DNA of 64,000 nt from positions 248,001-312,000 of the forward strand of contig JAIQFI010000001.1 in NCBI GenBank assembly GCA_020073345.1, written 5' to 3'. A program made the position numbers and the translations under genes. Of the stretch, positions 1 to 7,522 are shown in pieces. Source of the DNA: Terriglobia bacterium (GTDB taxonomy: Bacteria; Acidobacteriota; Terriglobia; Bryobacterales; Bryobacteraceae). The notes under the pieces were generated by a model that saw only the letters and a list, made by a program, of their open reading frames with translations, did not search any database and was not told the origin of the DNA. Numbering within the stretch: position 1 is the stretch's first letter; every line of letters begins with the position of its first letter.

Positions 1-713
1 CCCACCTGGATCGCGTCCCGGCCGACCGTGTCGAAATGGTTGTTGGTGAAGGTCCCATCCTGCTGCCTCGGGGCGCGAAACAAAGAGTGCGTCCAAAGGG
101 CGTTTCCCAGAATTCCGCGAAACGTTGATTCGGTCACCTCGAAAGTGGAAGTTCCTTCTTCGAATAGGATCCCGCCGCTTAGGTTGTTGCGCCCGCGCGC
201 GTTCTTCGAACCAGAATCTTCGACGGTAGCGCCCCAGATGCGGACGTGGTTGGACTGGCTGACCAGGATCGGGAAGTTGACGACATTGGTCAGGCGCAGG
301 CGCTCGATTTGGAGCCCCGCGACCCTATTCACCAGCACGCCGTTACTGGGATACCAGACGCGGAATACGTTCTCGGGTGGGGCCATCTCAAGCGGCTTCG
401 CAAGTTTGTCGCGATTGCCGTCAATATCCAGGGAGTGGAGATGGATGCGCTCGGCGTTCTCGAGCACCAGCACTGCCCTGCCCTTGAAGTTGTCGGCGGC
501 CTTCAGGCGCGTTTCGTTGCCGACGATTTCGAGGTCATGAGCGCCGGGGGCGAGCGTCAGTTCGGTGGAGACTTCCACCGTGCCTCTGGGAAGGCGGATG
601 ATTCCGGTAGTTTGTGACCCAAGCGTCTTGCGGAGGCGCGCTTCGGAGGATCCGCAACCGGCCAGCAGCACCGCAGCTAGAAGAGTGGCGACGCCTACGG
701 CGCTTTGGTCCAC
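1..713 (-). CDS. Beta-helix lipoprotein, partial (3' end beyond window)
   Basis: The minus strand is open from a GTG at 713 to the window edge. The protein begins with a hydrophobic stretch followed by the lipobox L-A-G-C (Cys20), so it should be a lipoprotein exported by Sec and processed by signal peptidase II. The following roughly 215 residues are rich in short V/I/L-x-N/D-G turns such as LDIDGN and NHFDTVGRDAIQVG. These resemble right-handed parallel beta-helix (pectate-lyase-like) proteins. The GTG lies 19 bases inside the end of the upstream S9 peptidase gene, which suggests translational coupling. No catalytic residues can be assigned because the C-terminal part is missing. The beta-helix assignment comes from pattern reading. 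The lipoprotein signal is seen directly. Confidence 0.72.
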   Translation of the reverse strand, partial: MDQSAVGVATLLAAVLLAGCGSSEARLRKTLGSQTTGIIRLPRGTVEVSTELTLAPGAHDLEIVGNETRLKAADNFKGRAVLVLENAERIHLHSLDIDGNRDKLAKPLEMAPPENVFRVWYPSNGVLVNRVAGLQIERLRLTNVVNFPILVSQSNHVRIWGATVEDSGSKNARGRNNLSGGILFEEGTSTFEVTESTFRGILGNALWTHSLFRAPRQQDGTFTNNHFDTVGRDAIQV

Positions 714-2731
714 TGGCCGATCCAATCCAGGAACTGCGAATACCACAGCACCGTGTTCTGCGGCTTCAGGACCCAATGTCCTTCGTCGGGAAACAGCAGG
801 AGCTTTGAAGGCACCTTCTGCGATTGCAACGCCGTGAACAACTGTATCCCCTGGCCCACCGGAACACGGAAATCCTGCTCGCCGTGAATCACCAGCGTGG
901 GCGTCTTGAAATCCTTGACGAAATAACTCGGAGACCACTTGGAGTACAGCTCCGGGTTGTCCCAGGGCATCCCTCGGAACTCCCATTGGACGAACCACAG
1001 CTCCTCGGTCTCGGCTGCCATGCTGCGCAGATCGAAGACGCCGTCGTGCGTCACGAACGCTTTGAAGCGATCCGTATGGCCGAGCATCCAGTCGATCATG
1101 TATCCGCCGTACGAGCCGCCGGCCGCCGCCATGCGGGCGGGATCGGCATAAGGCAGCGCCGACACGCTGTCCACTACCGCCATGATGTCGTCGTAAACCT
1201 TGCCGCCCCAGTCGCCGCTGATCTCCTCCGTGTACTTCTGGCCGTAGCCGGTGGACCCGCGCGGATTCGGCATGACCACCAGGTATCCGGCACCGGCGAA
1301 CACCTGGGCGTTCCAGCGGTAGGTCCACTCTTCTCCCCACGATCCCTGCGGTCCGCCGTGAATCAGGACCAGCACCGGATATTTCTTCGTTGGCGAGAAG
1401 TCAGGCGGCTTCACGACGAAAGCATGCACGCGGGTCTTATCCGAACTATCGGCGTACATCTCTTCGAGCGGCGTGAGCGCGGCATTCGACAAGACCGCGT
1501 CGTTCAAGTGTGTCAGCGGCACTCCCGTGCCGCCGTTCGAAGTCGCGCGATAAATCTCGGTAGGATGCGAGCCGCTGACCTCGGTGTAGATCATGGTGCG
1601 TCCGTCGGAGGTGAACTGTACGTCGTCCAGGGTGGATGCCCCCGCGATGATGTTGCGCGAGCCGCCGCCGGTCGCCTGGATCATTTGCAGTCCCGTACGG
1701 CCCCGATCCTCCACGGTGAAGAACAACCGCGTGGAATCGGGCGACCAGGTGACGCTTCCCACCCAGCGGTCCAGGTTTTCCGTCAGGTTCGTGGTGCGGC
1801 CCGTGACGCGGTCGAGCTCCATTAGCCGCCAGCGGTCGCTTTCATATCCGGCGCGCGGTTGGGAACGGAATGCGAGGAACTTTCCATCGGGCGAGTAAAG
1901 CGGCGTATTGTCCGCCCCGGGGCCGGTCGTGATCTTTTTGACGTCGCCGCCGCCAATCGGCACCACGTAAATATCCGAGTTGGTGCTGGTGGCTTGATCC
2001 GGATCCACGTTCATCGCGAACGCAACTTCATTGGAATCGGGCGAAATCGCGTAGTCATCCTGCCCGCCGAGCGAGAACGGCGGAACCGCATTTGGTCCGG
2101 GCGTCAGCTCTTTGAGATTCGTGCCATCCGTATCCACCGCCATCAAGTGCCTCCGGCGCGCTCCCTGCCACTGGTTCCAGTGACGGAAGAGCAGCGTTGT
2201 ATAAACGCGGGCCTTGACCTTGTTCTTCGACTCCTCGTCGAGCTTGCGCTGGTTGCAGCCGTCGTCGGCACCGCATTCCGGGTAGACGCTCGACAGGAAC
2301 ACGATCTTCTTGCCATCGGGCGAAACCAGAATGCCGTCGGCCTCGGCCGCGAACTTGGTGACCTGATGCGCGTTCGATCCGTCCGCATTCATTACCCATA
2401 TTTGAGAAGAACCGCCGCGGTTCGAAGCGAAGTAAATCTGCCTGGAATCGGGGGACCAGCGCGGACGTTCATTCGCGGTTCCCTCGGTGGTGAGCTGGCG
2501 CGGCGCGCCGCCTTGCACCGGCACCACGTAAACCTGCGAGGGCTTGGTGTTCTTCTCGAGATCCACCCTCTGCACACTGAAGGCGACCTGAGTTCCGTCG
2601 GGCGACAGAACCGGCTCGTTGATGCGCGCGAGCCTCAGCATCGTATCGACCGTAAACGGCTGCTTTTGGCCCATCAATGGATGGAGGCAGACGGCCGAGG
2701 CGCACAGGAAGGCTAGGACAATCCTTCGCAT
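695..2731 (-). CDS. S9 family peptidase (prolyl oligopeptidase / acylaminoacyl-peptidase type)
   Basis: This is a 678-residue exported serine peptidase expected to cleave short peptides in the periplasm. A signal peptide covers about residues 1-21. Residues 30-420 hold WD40/PD40-like propeller blades with repeated SPDG and SPDS motifs. The C-terminal alpha/beta-hydrolase domain carries the nucleophile motif GGSYGGY (Ser540), Asp620 in HGEQD and His652 in DEGHW, a complete catalytic triad. Length is normal for the family. It is followed, with a 19-base overlap, by the beta-helix lipoprotein gene, so the two are probably co-transcribed. The exact specificity (dipeptidyl or acylaminoacyl) cannot be read from the sequence. 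Confidence 0.93.
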   Translation of the reverse strand: MRRIVLAFLCASAVCLHPLMGQKQPFTVDTMLRLARINEPVLSPDGTQVAFSVQRVDLEKNTKPSQVYVVPVQGGAPRQLTTEGTANERPRWSPDSRQIYFASNRGGSSQIWVMNADGSNAHQVTKFAAEADGILVSPDGKKIVFLSSVYPECGADDGCNQRKLDEESKNKVKARVYTTLLFRHWNQWQGARRRHLMAVDTDGTNLKELTPGPNAVPPFSLGGQDDYAISPDSNEVAFAMNVDPDQATSTNSDIYVVPIGGGDVKKITTGPGADNTPLYSPDGKFLAFRSQPRAGYESDRWRLMELDRVTGRTTNLTENLDRWVGSVTWSPDSTRLFFTVEDRGRTGLQMIQATGGGSRNIIAGASTLDDVQFTSDGRTMIYTEVSGSHPTEIYRATSNGGTGVPLTHLNDAVLSNAALTPLEEMYADSSDKTRVHAFVVKPPDFSPTKKYPVLVLIHGGPQGSWGEEWTYRWNAQVFAGAGYLVVMPNPRGSTGYGQKYTEEISGDWGGKVYDDIMAVVDSVSALPYADPARMAAAGGSYGGYMIDWMLGHTDRFKAFVTHDGVFDLRSMAAETEELWFVQWEFRGMPWDNPELYSKWSPSYFVKDFKTPTLVIHGEQDFRVPVGQGIQLFTALQSQKVPSKLLLFPDEGHWVLKPQNTVLWYSQFLDWIGQWTKAP

Positions 2732-2810
2732 ACTACTAGTTTAGCGGGCCTTAGCAAGAAATTGAAACAAAGCTTTTGGACCGATCATCCGATAAGTAGA
2801 GGTGAACCAC

Positions 2811-3065
2811 ATGTTACGTTCTGCTCGGTTCGCTCTATTCGTTGGCCTGGGCGCCGCTATCCCGGTGGCCGCCAGGCTCGACCCGCCTCGGAAACAGGAT
2901 CAGGAAAAGCAACAGACCAAGGACCCGAAGAAAAAGGTCGCGCCCGCCAAAGTCGGACCCGCCAAGCAAGACAGCTCTCCCGGCGAGCGCCTCGATCGGC
3001 GCAACTCCCGCATGAAAGAACGGAACCGGGAAATCGACGGCTTGGTGAACAAACCGAAACAGTAA
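2811..3065 (+). CDS. Small secreted basic hypothetical protein
   Basis: An 84-residue protein with a signal-like N-terminus (about residues 1-22) followed by a strongly charged, Lys/Arg/Pro-rich, probably disordered segment ending in a short helical part rich in Arg and Glu. I chose the ATG at 2811 because an AGAGGTG ribosome-binding site lies seven bases upstream. A GTG nine bases earlier would overlap that site. It is divergent from the S9 peptidase and its stop lies two bases from the convergent tRNA nucleotidyltransferase gene. I do not recognise a family. Similar short basic proteins are common in acidobacteria, but no function should be inferred. Confidence 0.6.
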   Translation: MLRSARFALFVGLGAAIPVAARLDPPRKQDQEKQQTKDPKKKVAPAKVGPAKQDSSPGERLDRRNSRMKERNREIDGLVNKPKQ

Positions 3066-3066
3066 G

Positions 3067-4491
3067 CTAGTCCCGCGCCGCGCGTTCAGCCATGTACCGT
3101 TCCAACCACTGAAGAGCTTCTTCTTGATTTGAAAACGCCCCGTCCGCCTGCGCTTCGTACGCAGCAGTGGTCACCTCGCCGATGTGCTTTCCGGGCTGGC
3201 TATCGAAATAGGGCATTACATGCCGGCCCAGAATTAGCGGCGCCTGGGGACCGTGATCGACGGCTTGCGCCTGGGCCATCTCGCGAATCCGAATCGCGCC
3301 CTCCGGCAGCCCGGCCGGAAGGGGCGGCCGGCCCGAATGATCTGCTTCGATCAGACGCAATAGGTCGGCGATGGTAGCGGGCGCCAAGCGCATGGCGAGC
3401 CGCCGCACCGCCCGCGGCGTCGCTTCGCGGCCAATGCTCGAACTTGCCAGGTGATTCTCGACCATCGGGACCACACGATCCGTGATCGCGCTCTTGATGC
3501 CGATGCGTTCGAGAAATCCGCGCGCCATGGGCCCACCATCGGCTTCGTGTCCCCAGGAGGTCCAGCGCATCTTGCCTTCGCGCTCGCGCAGCATGGTGGT
3601 GGTGGCTTTGGCGAAATCGTGCGAGAGCGCGGCGAATACCAGAACGGCGCGGTCATCGCCTTCCAGCTGTTCCCGCGTGGCGATCCGGGCGGCAGCATCC
3701 ACGACGAACATGGTGTGCGTGCCGACGTCGCCCTCCGGGTGCCAGTGAGGATCCTGCGGGACACCTGCGAGCCGGTCGATTTCGGGGAAATGAGCGCTCC
3801 AGCCCGAAGCCTTCAGATATTCGGCGATCCGGCCGGGGCGCGAGCTTTTCACGGCCCACTTCATGAATTCATCCGCGACTCGCTCGCGTGCGATTGTGCG
3901 ATAGTGATCGACAATTGTCTGACACAAGGCGGCTGTTCCCCCGTCGAGCGCCAGGTCGAACCGGCAGGCGAACTGCATCCCGCGCAGCACGCGCAACGGA
4001 TCCTCGGCGAACGCGTCACTGGTCGCCCGCAGGACGCGATTCCTCAAGTCCTCGCCGCCGCCGAAGAAATCCAGGAGTTCGTCCGCCACCGGATCGTAGG
4101 CCATGGCGTTGATCGTGAAGTCGCGGCGGCTGGCCGCTTCGCGGGGTGTGATGTTCGAATCGAAGGTGGCATGGAAGTCGCGATGCCCGAGGCCGAGTTT
4201 GCTGTCGCGGCGGGGAACGCTGAAGTCGTACTCATGACCACCCGTATTGAGTTTCACGACGCCGAAGCTCTTGCCCACCAGGTCGACGCGTCCGTGCCGG
4301 GCGAGAAGGCCGGCCAGGTGATCGTAGGCAATACCGTAGACCTCGATATCGAAGTCCTTGGGTTCGCCGCCCAGCAGCGCATCCCTCACCGCGCCACCCA
4401 CCACCACGGCCCGATAACCGGCCGAGTGCAGATCGCGTACGATCTGATCCAGCAGCAGGGGAAGCTCCAGCCTCATCGTAACCATCATCAC
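3067..4491 (-). CDS. cca: CCA tRNA nucleotidyltransferase with HD domain
   Basis: A 474-residue class II nucleotidyltransferase that builds or repairs the 3' CCA end of tRNA in the cytoplasm. The head carries the nucleotide-binding signature GGAVRD (residues 32-37) and the catalytic carboxylates DFDIE (46-50). The neck region follows with SRRDFTINAMAYD and FAEDPLRVLRGMQFACRF. A C-terminal HD phosphohydrolase domain is shown by the pair His291-Asp292 in LSHDFAK and upstream histidines in HWHPEGDVGTH. Some bacteria split CC- and A-adding activities between two related proteins, so a specialised role cannot be excluded. The start has several Met codons within six residues and is slightly uncertain. 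Confidence 0.92.
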   Translation of the reverse strand: MMMVTMRLELPLLLDQIVRDLHSAGYRAVVVGGAVRDALLGGEPKDFDIEVYGIAYDHLAGLLARHGRVDLVGKSFGVVKLNTGGHEYDFSVPRRDSKLGLGHRDFHATFDSNITPREAASRRDFTINAMAYDPVADELLDFFGGGEDLRNRVLRATSDAFAEDPLRVLRGMQFACRFDLALDGGTAALCQTIVDHYRTIARERVADEFMKWAVKSSRPGRIAEYLKASGWSAHFPEIDRLAGVPQDPHWHPEGDVGTHTMFVVDAAARIATREQLEGDDRAVLVFAALSHDFAKATTTMLREREGKMRWTSWGHEADGGPMARGFLERIGIKSAITDRVVPMVENHLASSSIGREATPRAVRRLAMRLAPATIADLLRLIEADHSGRPPLPAGLPEGAIRIREMAQAQAVDHGPQAPLILGRHVMPYFDSQPGKHIGEVTTAAYEAQADGAFSNQEEALQWLERYMAERAARD

Positions 4492-4593
4492 TCACCCACA
4501 AATTCTCGCCATTGGCCGGGCGGATCGCCCAACTCGGTGGATACCCGACTCCTTTGGTCCGATATGGTGTATAGTGGGAATGGAGTTATGGAC

Positions 4594-4607
4594 CTAGTTG
4601 CAACTAG
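4594..4607. promoter_or_regulatory. Perfect 14-bp palindrome upstream of feoAB
   Basis: CTAGTTGCAACTAG is its own reverse complement. It lies in the 242-base gap between cca and feoA, about 19 bases downstream of a TATAGT hexamer (4570-4575) that could be a -10 element, although no good -35 is visible. A symmetric site there would suit a dimeric repressor. It does not match the classic Fur or DtxR consensus as I know them. The remainder of the gap shows no other clear element. Confidence 0.45.
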
Positions 4608-4733
4608 CTATCGAAATGCCGTTACTCCAAAGGTTTGACATTGCAGTATTCCAGTAAGGATACTTGGTTCGAGATGCAAATGGCTGTCAAGAAGGCTCGA
4701 TACGCGAAACACAACCCGGAAGCCACCAACCTC

Positions 4734-4964
4734 ATGCAGTTGAAACATGGAGAATCGGGGATCCTGGATCGTTTGGATTTGCCCGAAGATGATGCTCGGC
4801 GGCTGATGGAGCTCGGGTTTCTCCCCGGGCATGCGATCACGCCGGGCCACTCGGCGCCGGGTGGCGATCCGCGGGTGTTCCGCGTGGATGGGTCCGAGGT
4901 TGCCCTGCGGCGCGATACGGCGCGGCGGCTGATTCTGCGGCAGGGTACAGCCGCGAAGGTGTAA
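4734..4964 (+). CDS. feoA: FeoA-type SH3-like protein
   Basis: A protein of about 76 residues of the FeoA family, a small cytosolic SH3-like partner of the ferrous iron transporter FeoB. Visible features are the LKHGESGILDRL opening strand, the MELGFLPGHAI turn typical of FeoA (usually MGLxxGxxV) and the closing segment VALRRDTARRLILR. I chose the ATG at 4734, where family similarity begins, with GGAAG eleven bases upstream. In-frame starts at 4635, 4674 and 4680 would add up to 33 residues of unremarkable sequence. It lies 13 bases before feoB and is surely co-transcribed with it. Confidence 0.82.
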   Translation: MQLKHGESGILDRLDLPEDDARRLMELGFLPGHAITPGHSAPGGDPRVFRVDGSEVALRRDTARRLILRQGTAAKV

Positions 4965-4977
4965 CAGGTTAGGCTCT

Positions 4978-6882
4978 ATGAGCGATTGCCACGGGTGCTC
5001 CGTCGCGACCCTTCCACCGCCACCGGCGATTGATGCGCGCCGGCACATCGTGGCGATCGTGGGTCCGCCCAACTCCGGCAAATCGACTCTGTTCAACCGG
5101 CTCACCGGTCTGCGGCAGAAAGTAGCGAACTTCCCCGGCGTGACGGTGGAGCATCGCATGGGCAAGGTCAAGGTTGAGGGCGGGCGCGAAGTTTTCGCGA
5201 TCGATCTCCCCGGCGTCTACAGCCTGGAACCCCGCACGGAAGACGAGCGCGTCACGCACGACGTTCTGCTCGGGCAGATGAAGGATCTGCCTAAGCCGGA
5301 CGCAGTTCTTCTCATCCTCGATTCCACTAACCTGGCTCGCCATCTGGTGCTGGCCGCGCCGGTGCTCAGCCTGGGCTTGCCGACACTGGTGATCCTGAAC
5401 ATGGCCGACGACCTGTCGCGCCGCGGCGGCGGCGTGGACGTTGCCGAGCTGAGCATGCAGCTAGGATCGCCCGTGGCTCTGGTAAGCGCCTCGCGCGGTC
5501 AGGGATTCGATAAAGTGTTCCAGTTTCTCGCAGGGGCCACGCATACCACTCCGCGCGCGGCGCCGCTGATGCAACTGCCGGTGATTCAGGACATCCCTAA
5601 GTGCCGGGCCTGGGCTGCAAATGTCGGCTCGAAAGGCAAATATCACCCGCCGGCTCCGCCGCACTGGACGCGCCGCCTGGACGCCGTCTTCCTGCATCCC
5701 GTTGCGGGGCCGCTGATCTTCGCGGTTGTGGTCCTGGCCGTATTTCAGTCGATCTTTTTCTGGGCCCAGCCCGCGATGGTCCTGTTGCAAGGGGCCATCC
5801 TATCGCTAGGAACATGGGTCGGCTCCCTGATTCCCAACCCTACTCTGCACTCGCTCGTAGTCGATGGAGTCTTCAAAGGCGTCGGAAGCGTCGTCGTGTT
5901 TCTGCCTCAAATTCTGTTGCTGTTCTTGTTTATCGGAATCCTGGAGGATTCCGGCTACCTCGCCCGGGCCGCGCTGATCGCCGACCGCACCATGGCGCGC
6001 TTCGGTCTCCAAGGCAAGAGTTTCATTCCGCTGCTATCCGCGTATGCCTGCGCCGTACCGGCCATCATGGCGACGCGCACCATCGAGAATAAACGCGACC
6101 GCATTGCCACGATTCTGATTGCGCCGTTCATGACATGCTCGGCGCGTCTGATGCCGTATACCCTGCTGATTTCGGCATTCATTCCCAGGAAGCCTCTGCT
6201 CGGCGCCGTTCTCGGTATGCAAGCGGCCGTGCTGCTGGGCCTGTACCTTCTCGGTTTCCTGGCCGCGATTTTCACCGCGAGACTGCTCAAATCAACCATC
6301 CTCAAGAGCAACCGGTCCTCGTTCATGCTGGAGATGCCTCCGTACCGCTGGCCGACTCTCCGCTCACTCGGACTGAGGTTAGTCGACCGGTCGAAAGTTT
6401 TCTTGCGACGCGCAGGCACCGTGATCCTAGCGGTGGCGCTGGTCATCTGGGTTTTGGCGCACCTTCCCGTACACAACGGCCAGCCTCCGGAAATCGGACA
6501 GAGCGTCGTCGGCATGATCGGGCATGCGGTGGAGCCGGCCATCAAGCCTCTGGGGTTCAACTGGAAGATCGGCATCGGACTGATCACCTCGCTGGCGGCG
6601 CGGGAAGTGATCGTCGGCACGCTAGGGACGATTTACGGTATCGAGAACCCGTCGGAGAAGTCCGAGGGCTTGCAGCACGCACTCCAGCAGGATCTTACTC
6701 TGGGCGGCGCCGTGGCCTTGATGGTGTTCTTCGCCTTCGCCATGCAGTGCATGTCGACCATCGCTGTAGTGCGCCGGGAAACGGGAGGCTGGCGTTGGCC
6801 CGCCATACAGTTCGGCTATATGACCATGGTGGCGTACGTCTCTGCGTTCGTGGCGAACAAGCTCGTCACCCTCTGGTTCTAG
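4978..6882 (+). CDS. feoB: Ferrous iron transporter FeoB
   Basis: A 634-residue inner-membrane Fe(II) transporter. The N-terminal G domain shows G1 GPPNSGKST (29-37), Thr56 of G2, G3 DLPG (76-79), G4 NMAD (141-144) and a G5 SAS (170-172). The G4 motif is NMAD rather than the usual NxxD with Lys/Met variants, which is common in FeoB. From about residue 230 there are several hydrophobic membrane segments with two Gate-like repeats. Each carries a conserved cysteine, in SAYACAVPAI and in FAMQCMSTIA. An N-terminal CHGC motif (Cys4, Cys7) precedes the G domain and could bind metal. The gene is shorter than the E. coli protein (about 770 residues), as in many bacteria. It overlaps the convergent DedA gene by 17 bases. 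Confidence 0.95.
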   Translation: MSDCHGCSVATLPPPPAIDARRHIVAIVGPPNSGKSTLFNRLTGLRQKVANFPGVTVEHRMGKVKVEGGREVFAIDLPGVYSLEPRTEDERVTHDVLLGQMKDLPKPDAVLLILDSTNLARHLVLAAPVLSLGLPTLVILNMADDLSRRGGGVDVAELSMQLGSPVALVSASRGQGFDKVFQFLAGATHTTPRAAPLMQLPVIQDIPKCRAWAANVGSKGKYHPPAPPHWTRRLDAVFLHPVAGPLIFAVVVLAVFQSIFFWAQPAMVLLQGAILSLGTWVGSLIPNPTLHSLVVDGVFKGVGSVVVFLPQILLLFLFIGILEDSGYLARAALIADRTMARFGLQGKSFIPLLSAYACAVPAIMATRTIENKRDRIATILIAPFMTCSARLMPYTLLISAFIPRKPLLGAVLGMQAAVLLGLYLLGFLAAIFTARLLKSTILKSNRSSFMLEMPPYRWPTLRSLGLRLVDRSKVFLRRAGTVILAVALVIWVLAHLPVHNGQPPEIGQSVVGMIGHAVEPAIKPLGFNWKIGIGLITSLAAREVIVGTLGTIYGIENPSEKSEGLQHALQQDLTLGGAVALMVFFAFAMQCMSTIAVVRRETGGWRWPAIQFGYMTMVAYVSAFVANKLVTLWF

Positions 6883-7459
6883 CTCGTTTCCAAAGCACGT
6901 ACCACAGAAGCCCGCCAGCGACGATCGCCACGGACGCGTACCCAACATAGCGGTGTAGCAGTTCCGCGACGTGCCGCCAGTTCTCTCCCAGAAAGTAGCC
7001 CAGAGTGAGGAACGTGGTCACCCACAACGCTCCCCCGGTCCACGCGTAAGCGGCGAATGTGCGCAACTCCAGCCCTGAAGTTCCGGCTAACAGTGCGGTG
7101 AAGTGACGCACCCCGGCGATGTAGTAGCCGACGAAGAGCGCCCAGTGCCCCATGTGCTCGAACCAGCGGTGCACCCTGAGAAGCCGGGTTTCGGTCAGGT
7201 GGACGTATTTGCCGTATCGCTGGACAGCGCCCAGGCCGAGAGTTCGTCCCAGCACGTAGCTCAAGCTGATGCCCGTCCAGGCTCCGGCCACGGCGGCGGC
7301 GAACGCGCCGACCGGATGCAGTTTGCCCCGGAAGATCAAATAGCCGGTAAAAACCAGCAGCGTTTCATCCGGAATGGGGAGGCCGACGACGCCCAGCGCC
7401 AGAAGCAGGTACAACGCCCCGTAACCATGCGCGGCGACCCAGGCAAAGACGCCTTCCAT
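6866..7459 (-). CDS. DedA family membrane protein
   Basis: A 197-residue polytopic inner-membrane protein of the DedA/SNARE-associated family. Members act in lipid-carrier or phospholipid recycling and in membrane homeostasis. Family features seen are the early GVVGLPIPDETLLVFTGYL segment with the E-F/Y-T-G-Y-L pattern, the re-entrant-type AGAWTGISLSYVLGR helix, and the Arg-containing GYYIAGVRHFTALLAGTSG motif (usual form F-x-R-x-x-P-x-x-A-G). The family's proline is replaced here by threonine in HFTALLAG. At least five hydrophobic segments are visible. It converges with feoB. Confidence 0.9.
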   Translation of the reverse strand: MEGVFAWVAAHGYGALYLLLALGVVGLPIPDETLLVFTGYLIFRGKLHPVGAFAAAVAGAWTGISLSYVLGRTLGLGAVQRYGKYVHLTETRLLRVHRWFEHMGHWALFVGYYIAGVRHFTALLAGTSGLELRTFAAYAWTGGALWVTTFLTLGYFLGENWRHVAELLHRYVGYASVAIVAGGLLWYVLWKRARTRG

Positions 7460-7522
7460 CTTGCTCGACGTGTCCCTCCATGTGTTCTACGATAGCGTCC
7501 CAGGGTATCCTGTGAGTAGGCG

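Noticed and set aside
28-617. Two plus-strand open frames across the first 600 bases
   Set aside because: They are antisense to the beta-helix lipoprotein, which has a lipobox and coherent protein-like sequence; the plus-strand translations are compositionally random.
824-2716. Long plus-strand frames opposite the S9 peptidase
   Set aside because: Arg/His-rich translations typical of the antisense of GC-rich genes; the peptidase has a complete catalytic triad.
4492-4733. Possible tRNA or riboswitch in the cca-feoA gap
   Set aside because: No cloverleaf, TTC-loop or known aptamer pattern could be traced; only the 14-bp palindrome stands out.
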